Positions 1-6,752 of a stretch of 64,000 nt of DNA are shown in pieces. The DNA is taken from NCBI RefSeq assembly GCF_004916975.1, contig NZ_STGQ01000001.1:2093929-2157928 (forward strand), read 5' to 3'. Origin of the DNA: Paenibacillus dokdonensis. Lineage in GTDB: Bacteria > Bacillota > Bacilli > Paenibacillales > Paenibacillaceae. Position 1 is the stretch's first letter; the number at the start of each line of letters is the position of its first letter. Below the pieces are notes generated by a model that was not told where the DNA came from, ran no database searches, and saw only the letters and a program-made list of their open reading frames with translations. The translations under genes were made by a program, and so were the position numbers.

Positions 1-46
1 ACAAAAAGAAAAGAAGCAGGGAACGATCAATAATACAGAAACAGAT

Positions 47-307
47 ATGCAAATACTAGCGAATAAAGAATATGATCATCTGCTAGCAGCCCTTAGGTAT
101 CTGGAAACTAAAAGAGGAAAGGCTATCCCTCACGGTGAGCTCTGGATGCAGATTAATGAACGTAAGGGTTTCGCATGGACTTATGCTCGTGATACCAAGA
201 GGCGTTTGTATGACGAAGTCACTAAAAGTGGAAATCAGGTTTATGACGATATCAAGGATGAAGGTGACAAGAATATCGATGATCTGAAAAACAAGAAAAA
301 TAACTAG
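47..307 (+). CDS. Small charged protein, possibly 5'-truncated
   Basis: Unrecognised 86-residue protein, very rich in Lys, Asp and Glu, with no signal peptide or membrane segment. The C-terminal third is an acidic/basic alternating stretch that could be a short coiled coil. The ATG at 47 has no convincing ribosome binding site, and the same frame stays open to the left edge of the window, so the real gene may begin outside it. It is followed within 20 bases by a good terminator, which supports a real transcript ending here. No function is proposed. Confidence 0.45.
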   Translation: MQILANKEYDHLLAALRYLETKRGKAIPHGELWMQINERKGFAWTYARDTKRRLYDEVTKSGNQVYDDIKDEGDKNIDDLKNKKNN

Positions 308-326
308 CGGCTGTATCTAATGACAT

Positions 327-370
327 AAAAGCCTTAACCACTAAAAGTCTGATTTCTTCAGGCTTTTTTT
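327..370 (+). terminator. Rho-independent terminator
   Basis: Perfect 8-bp inverted repeat AAAAGCCT / AGGCTTTT (327-334 and 360-367) running into a T tract. It closes the transcript of the small ORF upstream. Confidence 0.7.
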
Positions 371-410
371 ATCGCTTAACTAATTATGATAAGTACTTAT
401 TACAGTTCAC

Positions 411-452
411 ATTCAGTTCATAATTGTAATTTACAATCCTAAGTATTCAGTT
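411..452 (+). promoter_or_regulatory. Operator-like palindrome before the ABC exporter
   Basis: A perfect inverted repeat ATTGTAA-T-TTACAAT lies at 423-437. It is flanked by a direct repeat ATTCAGTT at 411-418 and 445-452. The palindrome sits about 30 bases before the start codon of the exporter ATPase, where a TetR-, PadR- or MarR-type repressor would bind. No regulator gene is adjacent inside the window. Confidence 0.4.
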
Positions 453-469
453 ATATAGGAGGAATTGCA

Positions 470-1501
470 ATGGATCATGTATACAGAAAGGGAATAGATC
501 CTAACAATGGGGATTGGGCCGTCGAAGCGCATGGACTCGTCAAAAACTTCGGTGATAACCGTGCAGTGGATGGCGTAGATCTGAAAGTGCGTGCAGGTTC
601 GATCTATGGAGTGCTCGGTCCGAATGGAGCGGGGAAAACCACTACAATTAGAATGCTGGCGACCTTACTTCGGCCAGACGCGGGTTCCGCACGAATCTTT
701 GGTCATGATGTGGTGAAGGAGTCACAGATTGTTCGACAGTTGATCGGAGTGACCGGTCAATACGCATCGGTTGACGAGTCGCTCAGCGCTACCGAGAATC
801 TGATTATCTTCTCCCGCCTGCTTGGACTCGGGCGCGCAGAGGCGCGCCGCAAGGCAGAGGAGTTGCTAGAGGAGTTTGGTTTGACGGAAGCTGCGAAGCG
901 GCCGCTCAAAAACTTCTCTGGAGGTATGCGTCGCCGGCTGGATCTCGCAGCGAGCCTCATTGCACAGCCGCCACTCATCTTTTTGGACGAACCGACTACG
1001 GGTTTAGACCCGCGCACGCGTGCGCAGATGTGGGATACGATCCGTCGTCTGGTGAATACAGGCTCTACGGTTCTGCTCACGACACAGTATCTAGATGAAG
1101 CGGATCAACTGGCTGACCGGATCGCGGTTATCGATCAGGGCCTAGTCGTTGCAGAGGGAACCGTGGATGAATTGAAAGCTTCAGTCGGAACTTCATCGTT
1201 ACAGCTGAGAGTCCAAAATCTTCAAGACATTGAGGGCGCGCGCCGGACCATTGAGCAGGTGCTCAAAGTCCAGTCAAAAGTATCGGCGGAATCCGGTAAT
1301 ATTACCGCACCGATGGCGAACGCCGATCTGGTCACTGAACTGCTTATCACTCTCCGTGCAGCAGGAATTCACTTGACCGAATTGAGTGTGCAGAAACCTA
1401 CACTTGACGAGGTGTTTTTAACTATTACTGGCCATGGCGTGAAGGAAGACACGCCACAGACATCAAGTGAATCGAATAAAGCTGAGGAGGCAAGAGTATG
1501 A
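470..1501 (+). CDS. DrrA-type drug-export ABC transporter ATPase
   Basis: ATP-binding subunit of an ABC-2 exporter of the daunorubicin-resistance (DrrA) type, which works with the permease encoded next. Visible motifs are Walker A GPNGAGKTT, the signature FSGGMRRRLDLAASL, Walker B LIFLDEPTTGLD and a following H-loop region in which the usual His is Gln (TTQYLDEADQLAD), as is common in this subfamily. The C-terminal 100 residues are the DrrA extension, not a second nucleotide-binding domain. Length (343) is normal. The start is the ATG after AGGAGG at 457-462. The gene overlaps the permease by four bases (ATGA). The substrate is unknown; antibiotic or lipid export is inferred from family only. 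Confidence 0.9.
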   Translation: MDHVYRKGIDPNNGDWAVEAHGLVKNFGDNRAVDGVDLKVRAGSIYGVLGPNGAGKTTTIRMLATLLRPDAGSARIFGHDVVKESQIVRQLIGVTGQYASVDESLSATENLIIFSRLLGLGRAEARRKAEELLEEFGLTEAAKRPLKNFSGGMRRRLDLAASLIAQPPLIFLDEPTTGLDPRTRAQMWDTIRRLVNTGSTVLLTTQYLDEADQLADRIAVIDQGLVVAEGTVDELKASVGTSSLQLRVQNLQDIEGARRTIEQVLKVQSKVSAESGNITAPMANADLVTELLITLRAAGIHLTELSVQKPTLDEVFLTITGHGVKEDTPQTSSESNKAEEARV

Positions 1502-2313
1502 GAAGCACTTCAATTCAGCCGGGCGCTGATCGCAATTTGAAAAACCATACGAGCTTCGGCCAGTCTATTCGCAACTCGTTGACGATGGCCTACCGAGGAC
1601 TGCTGAAGATTCGGCGAACTCCCGAGCAATTGTTCGACGTTACGCTGCAGCCAATCATCTTCACCCTAATGTTTACCTATATCTTTGGCGGGGCCATCTC
1701 CGGTGATGTGGTGAGTTATTTGCCAGTCATCATTCCCGGCATCCTCGTACAGACCGTGATCACGACTTCAATCGTCACGGGCGTTCAACTGCGTGAGGAC
1801 ATGGATAAGGGCGTGTTTGACCGGTTCAAGTCATTGCCTATCGCGCGTATAGCACCATTGGCGGGAGCTCTGCTGGCAGATACCGTCAGGTATACGATTG
1901 CGACTGTGCTCACCTTTACCATGGGATATATTATGGGATATCGGCCTGAAGGCGGTCTGGGTCACGTCGCCATCGCCGCGGTTCTTGTCATTGCCTGTGC
2001 TTGGGCAATCAGTTGGATCTTCGCATTCTTCGGCGTGATTGCCCGTACTGCCTCAAGCGTACAGGGGATATCGATGATCGTGCTGTTTCCGCTCACGTTT
2101 CTTTCCAACGCGTTCGTGCCGGTCGATACCATGCCGAACTGGCTTCAATGGTTTGTTAAGATTAATCCGATCTCGCATCTGGTCACTGCCGTTCGTGATC
2201 TTGCTAACTCAGGAACCGTAGGATGGGATCTCGTTATTTCTCTCATCGGAGCGGCCGTTATTGTGTTGATTTTTGCACCCATCACAGTCCGTGCATATAT
2301 GCGTAGAACGTGA
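1498..2313 (+). CDS. DrrB-type ABC-2 permease
   Basis: Membrane subunit of the exporter. About six hydrophobic segments are visible, beginning near residue 45 after a polar N-terminus, and the region around VQTVITTSIVTGVQLREDMD is typical of ABC-2 (DrrB, PF01061-like) permeases. The last quarter carries PLTFLSNAFVPVDTMPNWLQ, a stretch diagnostic of this family. Translation is coupled to the ATPase gene through an ATGA overlap. Transcription probably stops at the hairpin just downstream, which is also the left end of an IS remnant. Confidence 0.9.
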   Translation: MRSTSIQPGADRNLKNHTSFGQSIRNSLTMAYRGLLKIRRTPEQLFDVTLQPIIFTLMFTYIFGGAISGDVVSYLPVIIPGILVQTVITTSIVTGVQLREDMDKGVFDRFKSLPIARIAPLAGALLADTVRYTIATVLTFTMGYIMGYRPEGGLGHVAIAAVLVIACAWAISWIFAFFGVIARTASSVQGISMIVLFPLTFLSNAFVPVDTMPNWLQWFVKINPISHLVTAVRDLANSGTVGWDLVISLIGAAVIVLIFAPITVRAYMRRT

Positions 2314-2355
2314 TGACAATATCAATTGAAAGCAGATCAAGGTAGGGAAAATATG

Positions 2356-2400
2356 GGGGTGTCTCATAAGCCATGATATGGCTGGGACACCCCTGTTTTT
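2356..2400 (+). terminator. Hairpin ending the exporter transcript
   Basis: GGGGTGTC (2356-2363) pairs with GACACCCC (2386-2393), with an inner AGCCAT/ATGGCT stem, followed by TGTTTTTT. It doubles as the presumed left terminus of the decayed IS1182-like element. Confidence 0.65.
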
Positions 2401-3038
2401 TGAGTAGGATGTACGTAAGCACTTGGAGTGGACGCTGCGTGAACGGACCGTTGTTCCAATCGCTGTGCTCTCCAGATTTTTTTCATTCTCCTTTACGGTG
2501 AAAATCCGGAGACCAAGGCGACCGCTGCCGCTTTTCCACAATCAGTCCGTCCTCTCCGCTGTTTAAGTGGAAAAGGATCACAATCTTCAAAGAAACACAA
2601 AAAAAGAAACCCTTCTTTGGGTGAAATGGAAGTGAGACCAACCATTTCCAAGGAGAGGTTTCGTTGTACAAAAGCGGCAGGAAACTGTGACGTGGTATTG
2701 TCAGTCTAGAACGACTGCGACACCAGAATCAGGCTCGGGAAATTCTACGGAGTGAAAAAGGTTACGCCTTGGCCGTACGTCGGATGACGGAACCGGAAAG
2801 TGTGCTTGGACAATAAAAGAACAACTGGAGCTTCCGGCGATTTCTGCTTCGCGGCATGGAAAAAGTGACGCTTGAGGTCGACTGGCTTTCGCTTGCCCAT
2901 AAAAATGCTGAAGCAAGACGCAGTAGAGCAAAAGCGCAAAGGAGCGATTCTCCAATAACGGAAGAATCGCTCCTTTGCTGAGATTTAAAATAAAACTGGG
3001 CTGTCTCTGTCGTGGGAAATCCACTTATGGGACAGCCC
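2357..3038 (+). mobile_element. Internally deleted IS1182-like element
   Basis: Both ends form similar hairpins. The left end begins GGGTGTCTCATAAG (2357-2370), and the right end, read on the reverse strand from 3038, begins GGGCTGTCCCATAAG. Between them lies a decayed C-terminal piece of an IS1182-family transposase. At about 680 bp the element is well under half the usual size, so much of the transposase gene is deleted or unrecognisable. Bases 2400-2660 hold no recognisable coding sequence. No target-site duplication was found. Confidence 0.6.
2664..2981 (+). pseudogene. IS1182-family transposase remnant (C-terminus)
   Basis: Reading the frame that starts at 2664 gives a degenerate transposase tail: AREILRSEKGYALAVRRMTE, then PESVLGQ, a TAA stop at 2814-2816, then NNWSFRRFLLRGMEKVTLEV and DWLSLAH. 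This follows the IS1182-type C-terminus (EPESVFGQ-K-NRGFRRFLLRG, WLSLAHN). A second in-frame stop lies at 2688-2690. The N-terminal and catalytic parts are absent. A 15-bp perfect hairpin (2937-2951 / 2963-2977) lies within the last codons. Confidence 0.65.
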
Positions 3039-3183
3039 TTCTTATAGATATTGTTCCGGCCAATGTTTGCAGGTATCGGGTGAGCATTTGAATTCATTCA
3101 TAAAAATTCAGCATGATACCCGCTCGTATCATGCTGAATTTCATTCTTGACCTAGAATGCAGCAATAACTGAGAGTGTTGTGT

Positions 3184-3609
3184 TTAATGCAAAGCGTTTC
3201 TGTCTTTATGTACCTCCCGATCACCGAAGGAAGTCAGGACGCTCTGTTCGACGACATCCCTGAGTTCTTCCTTATGCGCGGCATATTGCTCAGCAGAAAT
3301 ACTTCCGCTGCGTAGGCGGTCATCCAGCTGCTGTGTAAGCTGGGTCATCTGAAGATTGATGACATCGGCTATATCTCCGCCTTGGCCGGCCGCAATATCA
3401 TTCAGGGATTTGCCTGCATACAAGGATTCATACAGTTCTTCGTCGGATGATTGATTAAGTGCTTCCAGCAGGTCATCTTTTTCCGCGACGCCAGTGGAGA
3501 ACCACTTCTCTACCGGACTTGCGCTTGTGATGGAACCGCCTAAAGCGGTGCCTCCGAAGGACATAACAACTACCATCGTTCCGACAATCATCACTCGCTT
3601 TATGTTCAT
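3184..3609 (-). CDS. Small secreted protein, DUF2680/YckD-like
   Basis: 141-residue exported protein. Residues 1-30 form a signal peptide (basic MNIKR start, hydrophobic core, small residues near the probable cleavage site at about 25-30). The mature part resembles the DUF2680/YckD repeat fold: an acidic helix (SDEELYESLYAGKSLNDIA) followed by GSISAEQYAAHKEELRDVV, the typical 'GkSL-IA ... G-IT-eQ' pattern. The start is the ATG preceded by AGAGGA on the minus strand. The gene stands alone and converges on the IS remnant. The function of the family is unknown; a cell-envelope role is only a guess. Confidence 0.7.
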   Translation of the reverse strand: MNIKRVMIVGTMVVVMSFGGTALGGSITSASPVEKWFSTGVAEKDDLLEALNQSSDEELYESLYAGKSLNDIAAGQGGDIADVINLQMTQLTQQLDDRLRSGSISAEQYAAHKEELRDVVEQSVLTSFGDREVHKDRNALH

Positions 3610-3908
3610 GGTTAAAATCCTCTTTTCATGTTTTTTGGTGCTTGAGATATACGTAAAGTTAAGGGATGTGAGAGTTTCAGCCTAATGTTATTATAAACAG
3701 CAAACCTGAGTAGAACCTTAATTATTCTTTAAAATAATATAAAGTTGGGCTGATACGATCAGCGGGTGCTTGAGCTATTATGTTGAAATACATTATTAAG
3801 AATGTCGTCATACTCTTGAAAGTAGGAAGTATGAAGACATTCGTAGAATAAAGTTATAAGAAATTGGTACAAACGATGAAAATAATAGAGAGGATGAAGC
3901 TATATTAG

Positions 3909-4097
3909 TTTGCAAGTCTTATTTTGTTTCCTAGTGAGGTTGAATTTTATGTAAGCCCGGTAACAGACAAGACGGGTACCACAAAAGATAACTGGTATTT
4001 GGATGAGCATAAAATAAATTATGTAATGAATGAATTGACGAAGGTAGGTCAATATTTTAAACACCATATCCCAAATTGGGTCAACAGTAAACAGTGA
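3909..4097 (+). pseudogene. Orphan 3' gene fragment
   Basis: An open frame of 62 codons without a credible start codon or ribosome binding site. It reads EVEFYVSPVTDKTGTTKDNW and then YLDEHKINYVMNELTKVGQY, ending PNWVNSKQ, and looks like the C-terminal end of a real protein. A TAG closes the frame at 3906-3908. I do not recognise the family. The surrounding 3610-4199 stretch is AT-rich and otherwise shows no gene. Confidence 0.35.
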
Positions 4098-4120
4098 GAG
4101 AAAGCAGTTCAGGAAGGCAC

Positions 4121-4147
4121 CCACAAAAAACCTGTGGCAAATTTTTT
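4121..4147 (+). terminator. Weak terminator-like hairpin
   Basis: CCACA (4121-4125) pairs with TGTGG (4133-4137), followed closely by a run of six T. It lies just after the orphan gene fragment and fits its original 3' end. Confidence 0.35.
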
Positions 4148-4199
4148 AATTCATAATAAGTAAGCTGCTCGAAGGATTGATTACTTCGCATAACAATAA

Positions 4200-4703
4200 A
4201 TGTCGCGGCCGTCCCTAAAACTAAACGAAACGAGTGATATTATTTTGATCCGATTCATTCCCACGACAAGAGAAAACTGGAAGGATGCATTAAACTTACA
4301 AGTTCAAGTCCATCAAAATCATTATGTTCCATCCGTAGCTGTGTCTTTAGCTAAAGTACACATTCGTCCAGACGGAGATGAATACAAATATTTACCATTT
4401 TGTATATATAATACGGAGAATAGCTTAGTGGGCTTTGTAATGATCACAGTAGATGACACAACAGCTTGGTCATATTGGCTAAATGGTTTGATGATTGATG
4501 CAAGCTATCAAGGTAAGGGTTATGGAAAGGCAACTATAGAATCTGTGATTAGATATATAAAAGAGAACTACTATAATAGCAGGTGTTTGAATTTAACTGT
4601 ATGTGCAGATAATGGAGCTGCCAGAAAGCTCTATGAAAAGTTGGGGTTTTCTGAGACCGGAGAAGTATATGATGATGAAATTGTTTATCGATTCGTTTTT
4701 TAA
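4200..4703 (+). CDS. GNAT acetyltransferase, BltD-like
   Basis: GCN5-related N-acetyltransferase that would transfer an acetyl group from acetyl-CoA to an amine. The acetyl-CoA loop is visible as ASYQGKGYGKATIE (Q-x-x-G-x-G/A) and the C-terminal NGAARKLYEKLGFSETGE is the standard motif B region. The overall pattern (NWKDALNLQVQVHQNHYVPS, PFCIYN, VGFVM) resembles spermine/spermidine acetyltransferase BltD. The first ATG has no ribosome binding site and adds about 15 residues compared with BltD, so translation may instead begin at the TTG inside ILIRF. Substrate not known. Confidence 0.8.
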   Translation: MSRPSLKLNETSDIILIRFIPTTRENWKDALNLQVQVHQNHYVPSVAVSLAKVHIRPDGDEYKYLPFCIYNTENSLVGFVMITVDDTTAWSYWLNGLMIDASYQGKGYGKATIESVIRYIKENYYNSRCLNLTVCADNGAARKLYEKLGFSETGEVYDDEIVYRFVF

Positions 4704-4738
4704 ATGTAAAACAGTCTTAAAAAGGAGTGCAAGGAAGA

Positions 4739-5098
4739 ATGAATTCTTTTAAGAAATTAAGAAATAAATACGTAATATGGCATGCAAATCATGTTGAAAT
4801 TCCAAAGTTTACACCAAGCATTGTAGTCAGAAAAAAGGTGTGTTTTTCTGGAAGAGTACAAAAGGTAGGATTCCGCTTGGAATTAAATTGTATTGCTCAA
4901 AGACTGAATTTAACTGGATGGGTGAAAAATGTAACGGATGGGAGTGTGGAAGCAGATTTACAAGGAGAAGAATCGCATATTGATTTTCTGGTCAATTGCA
5001 TGCGGTCATTGAAACGGGCGTCTGTAAAGAAAATGACTATAATTGATTTGCCGATTAGAGAAGGCGAAAAAAAATTTACAATAGTGGATTTGGATTAA
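4739..5098 (+). CDS. acyP: Acylphosphatase
   Basis: Small cytosolic enzyme that hydrolyses acyl phosphates. The core begins at about residue 30 with VCFSGRVQKVGFRLE; the phosphate-cradle Arg is in VGFR and the catalytic Asn is in WVKNVTDGSVEADLQG. Usual acylphosphatases are about 90 residues; this one carries a 30-residue N-terminal extension (MNSFKKLRNK...), so it is 119 long. An upstream GTG at 4727 is in frame but abuts the AAAGGAG ribosome binding site (4721-4727), so the ATG at 4739 is preferred. The acetyltransferase gene lies 35 bases upstream and may be cotranscribed. Confidence 0.85.
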   Translation: MNSFKKLRNKYVIWHANHVEIPKFTPSIVVRKKVCFSGRVQKVGFRLELNCIAQRLNLTGWVKNVTDGSVEADLQGEESHIDFLVNCMRSLKRASVKKMTIIDLPIREGEKKFTIVDLD

Positions 5099-5171
5099 AA
5101 TAAGTATAGTTTAAGCGAGACTGATTCCAGAGATTACACCCGGTTAAAATAAAAATTGATGAGGTATTTCA

Positions 5172-5888
5172 ATGAAAAGCAATATGAAGTACATCTTCTT
5201 CGATTGTATGGAAACACTCGTTGATCTATATGAACTGCCCAGTGATCATGATTATGCATTATGGGCATTTAACGGTTCCGGAGTAGAGCATTATTGGAAA
5301 GACTTTGATGAATTTTTAAAGAGATACAATGAATCCAAGATTGAAATTGCATCAATACTTGATCCGAATGAAGAGTATGAAATGATCAGAAGATTTGAAT
5401 TCGTTGTTGAAAGAACAGATAACATCGATATTCACTTGAAAAATGATGTGGCAACAAATCTATATGATACTTATTGGAGTACATACAAATCAAAGTGCTT
5501 TATTAAACAAGAAAAACTGGGTATTTTGTTGGATTTAGCTAAAAAGTACAAGTTAGCAGTGGTTTCGAATTTTAAGATTAGAGATGGAATCGAAGAGCTA
5601 TTGCGCCTGAATGGTGCAAGTAATCTATTTGAATTTGTGATTACTTCTATTAATACAGGTTGGAGAAAACCAAGTCCAAAAATTTTTGAATTAGCAATTC
5701 AATATGCTGATTGTGCATCTGATCAGATTATATTTGTTGGCGACGATTACGAGAATGACTATTTAGCTCCAAAGCGAATGAATATGATGTCAATATTATT
5801 AGATAAAGAGACCAATAATATTGATTACGAGTCGGAAGTACGTAAAGTTAAGAATTTTACTGAATTAAAGTCATTTTTGTTGGGATAA
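5172..5888 (+). CDS. HAD-superfamily hydrolase
   Basis: Cytosolic HAD-IA fold protein. Motif I is FFDCMETLVDL, motif II is VVSNF, motif III is the Lys in GWRKPSPKIFE, and motif IV is IFVGDDYENDYLAPK. The nucleophile Asp is present, but the second motif-I Asp, the general acid/base of phosphatases, is Met (DxM). That arrangement is closer to 2-haloacid dehalogenases (DxY) than to phosphatases, so a phosphatase function should not be assumed. Helical cap domain at roughly residues 18-110. Weak GAGGT ribosome binding site before the ATG. Possibly in one transcript with the two genes upstream. Confidence 0.8.
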   Translation: MKSNMKYIFFDCMETLVDLYELPSDHDYALWAFNGSGVEHYWKDFDEFLKRYNESKIEIASILDPNEEYEMIRRFEFVVERTDNIDIHLKNDVATNLYDTYWSTYKSKCFIKQEKLGILLDLAKKYKLAVVSNFKIRDGIEELLRLNGASNLFEFVITSINTGWRKPSPKIFELAIQYADCASDQIIFVGDDYENDYLAPKRMNMMSILLDKETNNIDYESEVRKVKNFTELKSFLLG

Positions 5889-6029
5889 TTCGAAGATATC
5901 AATAAATTCATGTAACAACTTATCGTTTTTCAATCCAGTATGAACAACCAATATTTTAATCGGAATACATATTTCATCTTTGTAAATCTGTCAATTGAAA
6001 ACAAGACAAGGACGAAGGAGCGAAAACAA

Positions 6030-6206
6030 ATGACTAAGTCAGTACTGTTGTATTTTGATGCATTCTGCTATGGAGATGTTCGAGGGTTGTTGGAGGAATT
6101 TAAGGATAAGGAGATCCAAATCGTTAGAGGACCGGACTTAAATGACTCTTTTAGCGAATTTACGATTCAGGATCCTGATGGGTATCGGATCGCTTTTGGC
6201 GGATAA
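6030..6206 (+). CDS. Half-length VOC (glyoxalase-like) protein
   Basis: 58-residue product preceded by a good AAGGAG (6015-6020). It corresponds only to the second beta-alpha-beta-beta-beta module of a VOC/glyoxalase-bleomycin resistance protein: LLYFDAFCYGDVRGLLEEF then FTIQDPDGYRIAFGG, where DPDGYRIAF is the family hallmark. The first module is missing. It could be a recent truncation expressed from a new start, or a short protein that dimerises. The same frame is open upstream to 5940, but that stretch does not look like VOC. Confidence 0.55.
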   Translation: MTKSVLLYFDAFCYGDVRGLLEEFKDKEIQIVRGPDLNDSFSEFTIQDPDGYRIAFGG

Positions 6207-6288
6207 TCAAGTTGAATTTTTTCAGTAACATTATACGGATGAGTATGAATAGTATATAAATATCTATAAAATAACATGGGGTTCTGTT

Positions 6289-6522
6289 ATGTTTTTAAGG
6301 TTTGAACCTAAATGGTATATAGCCACTGTGATTTGTATAATAATTACAATTATTATTGTTCTGATCACGGGTCATTTGAAATACCTTAATTTATGCGGTG
6401 CATTAACGTTTTTTGCCGCTTCGATTCGCTTTTGGAGAGACGAAGAAAGTAGTTATATTCGCATCCCCTACCTAGTATTGGGTATATTATTTTTATTGGT
6501 ATTTTTCAACATATTAAAATAA
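6289..6522 (+). CDS. Small membrane protein
   Basis: 77 residues with three hydrophobic segments: about 9-29 (WYIATVICIIITIIIVLITG), 34-47 and 58-76, separated by short charged loops. No family recognised. The ribosome binding site is poor (TGGGGTT). A terminator follows at 6568. Confidence 0.55.
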   Translation: MFLRFEPKWYIATVICIIITIIIVLITGHLKYLNLCGALTFFAASIRFWRDEESSYIRIPYLVLGILFLLVFFNILK

Positions 6523-6567
6523 TTACTTTTTTGGAAATTTAAACAGGGAATCATCGATTGCAAAATT

Positions 6568-6602
6568 GCCGTGAATCAGTGACTGCTGATAGCGGCTTTT
6601 TT
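6568..6602 (+). terminator. Rho-independent terminator
   Basis: GCCG...ATCAG / CTGAT...CGGC hairpin (6568-6596) followed by six T. It separates the AT-rich small-gene patch from pepF. Confidence 0.7.
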
Positions 6603-6752
6603 AAATTAATTTTCGTTATTAGCGAGACACCCACTCATATCGTGGCATACCTAGAAAACATTGAACAGTTAAAGGCTGCGAATCTATGTTACAATGGGTT
6701 TTACTGGAACCATACATTGGTCAATTAATAACATGGGAGAGGTGCTTAACGA

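Noticed and set aside
757..1080. Minus-strand frame inside the exporter ATPase gene
   Set aside because: It overlaps strongly supported Walker and signature coding sequence, has no ribosome binding site, and its translation is Arg/Ser-rich shadow sequence.
3900..4124. Minus-strand 74-residue frame
   Set aside because: It starts with a GTG without a ribosome binding site; the plus-strand fragment in the same place has far more protein-like composition.
6661..6695. Promoter for pepF (TTGAAC ... TATGTT or TACAAT)
   Set aside because: Spacing is 18 bases with a poor -10 or 23 with a better one; not convincing enough to annotate.
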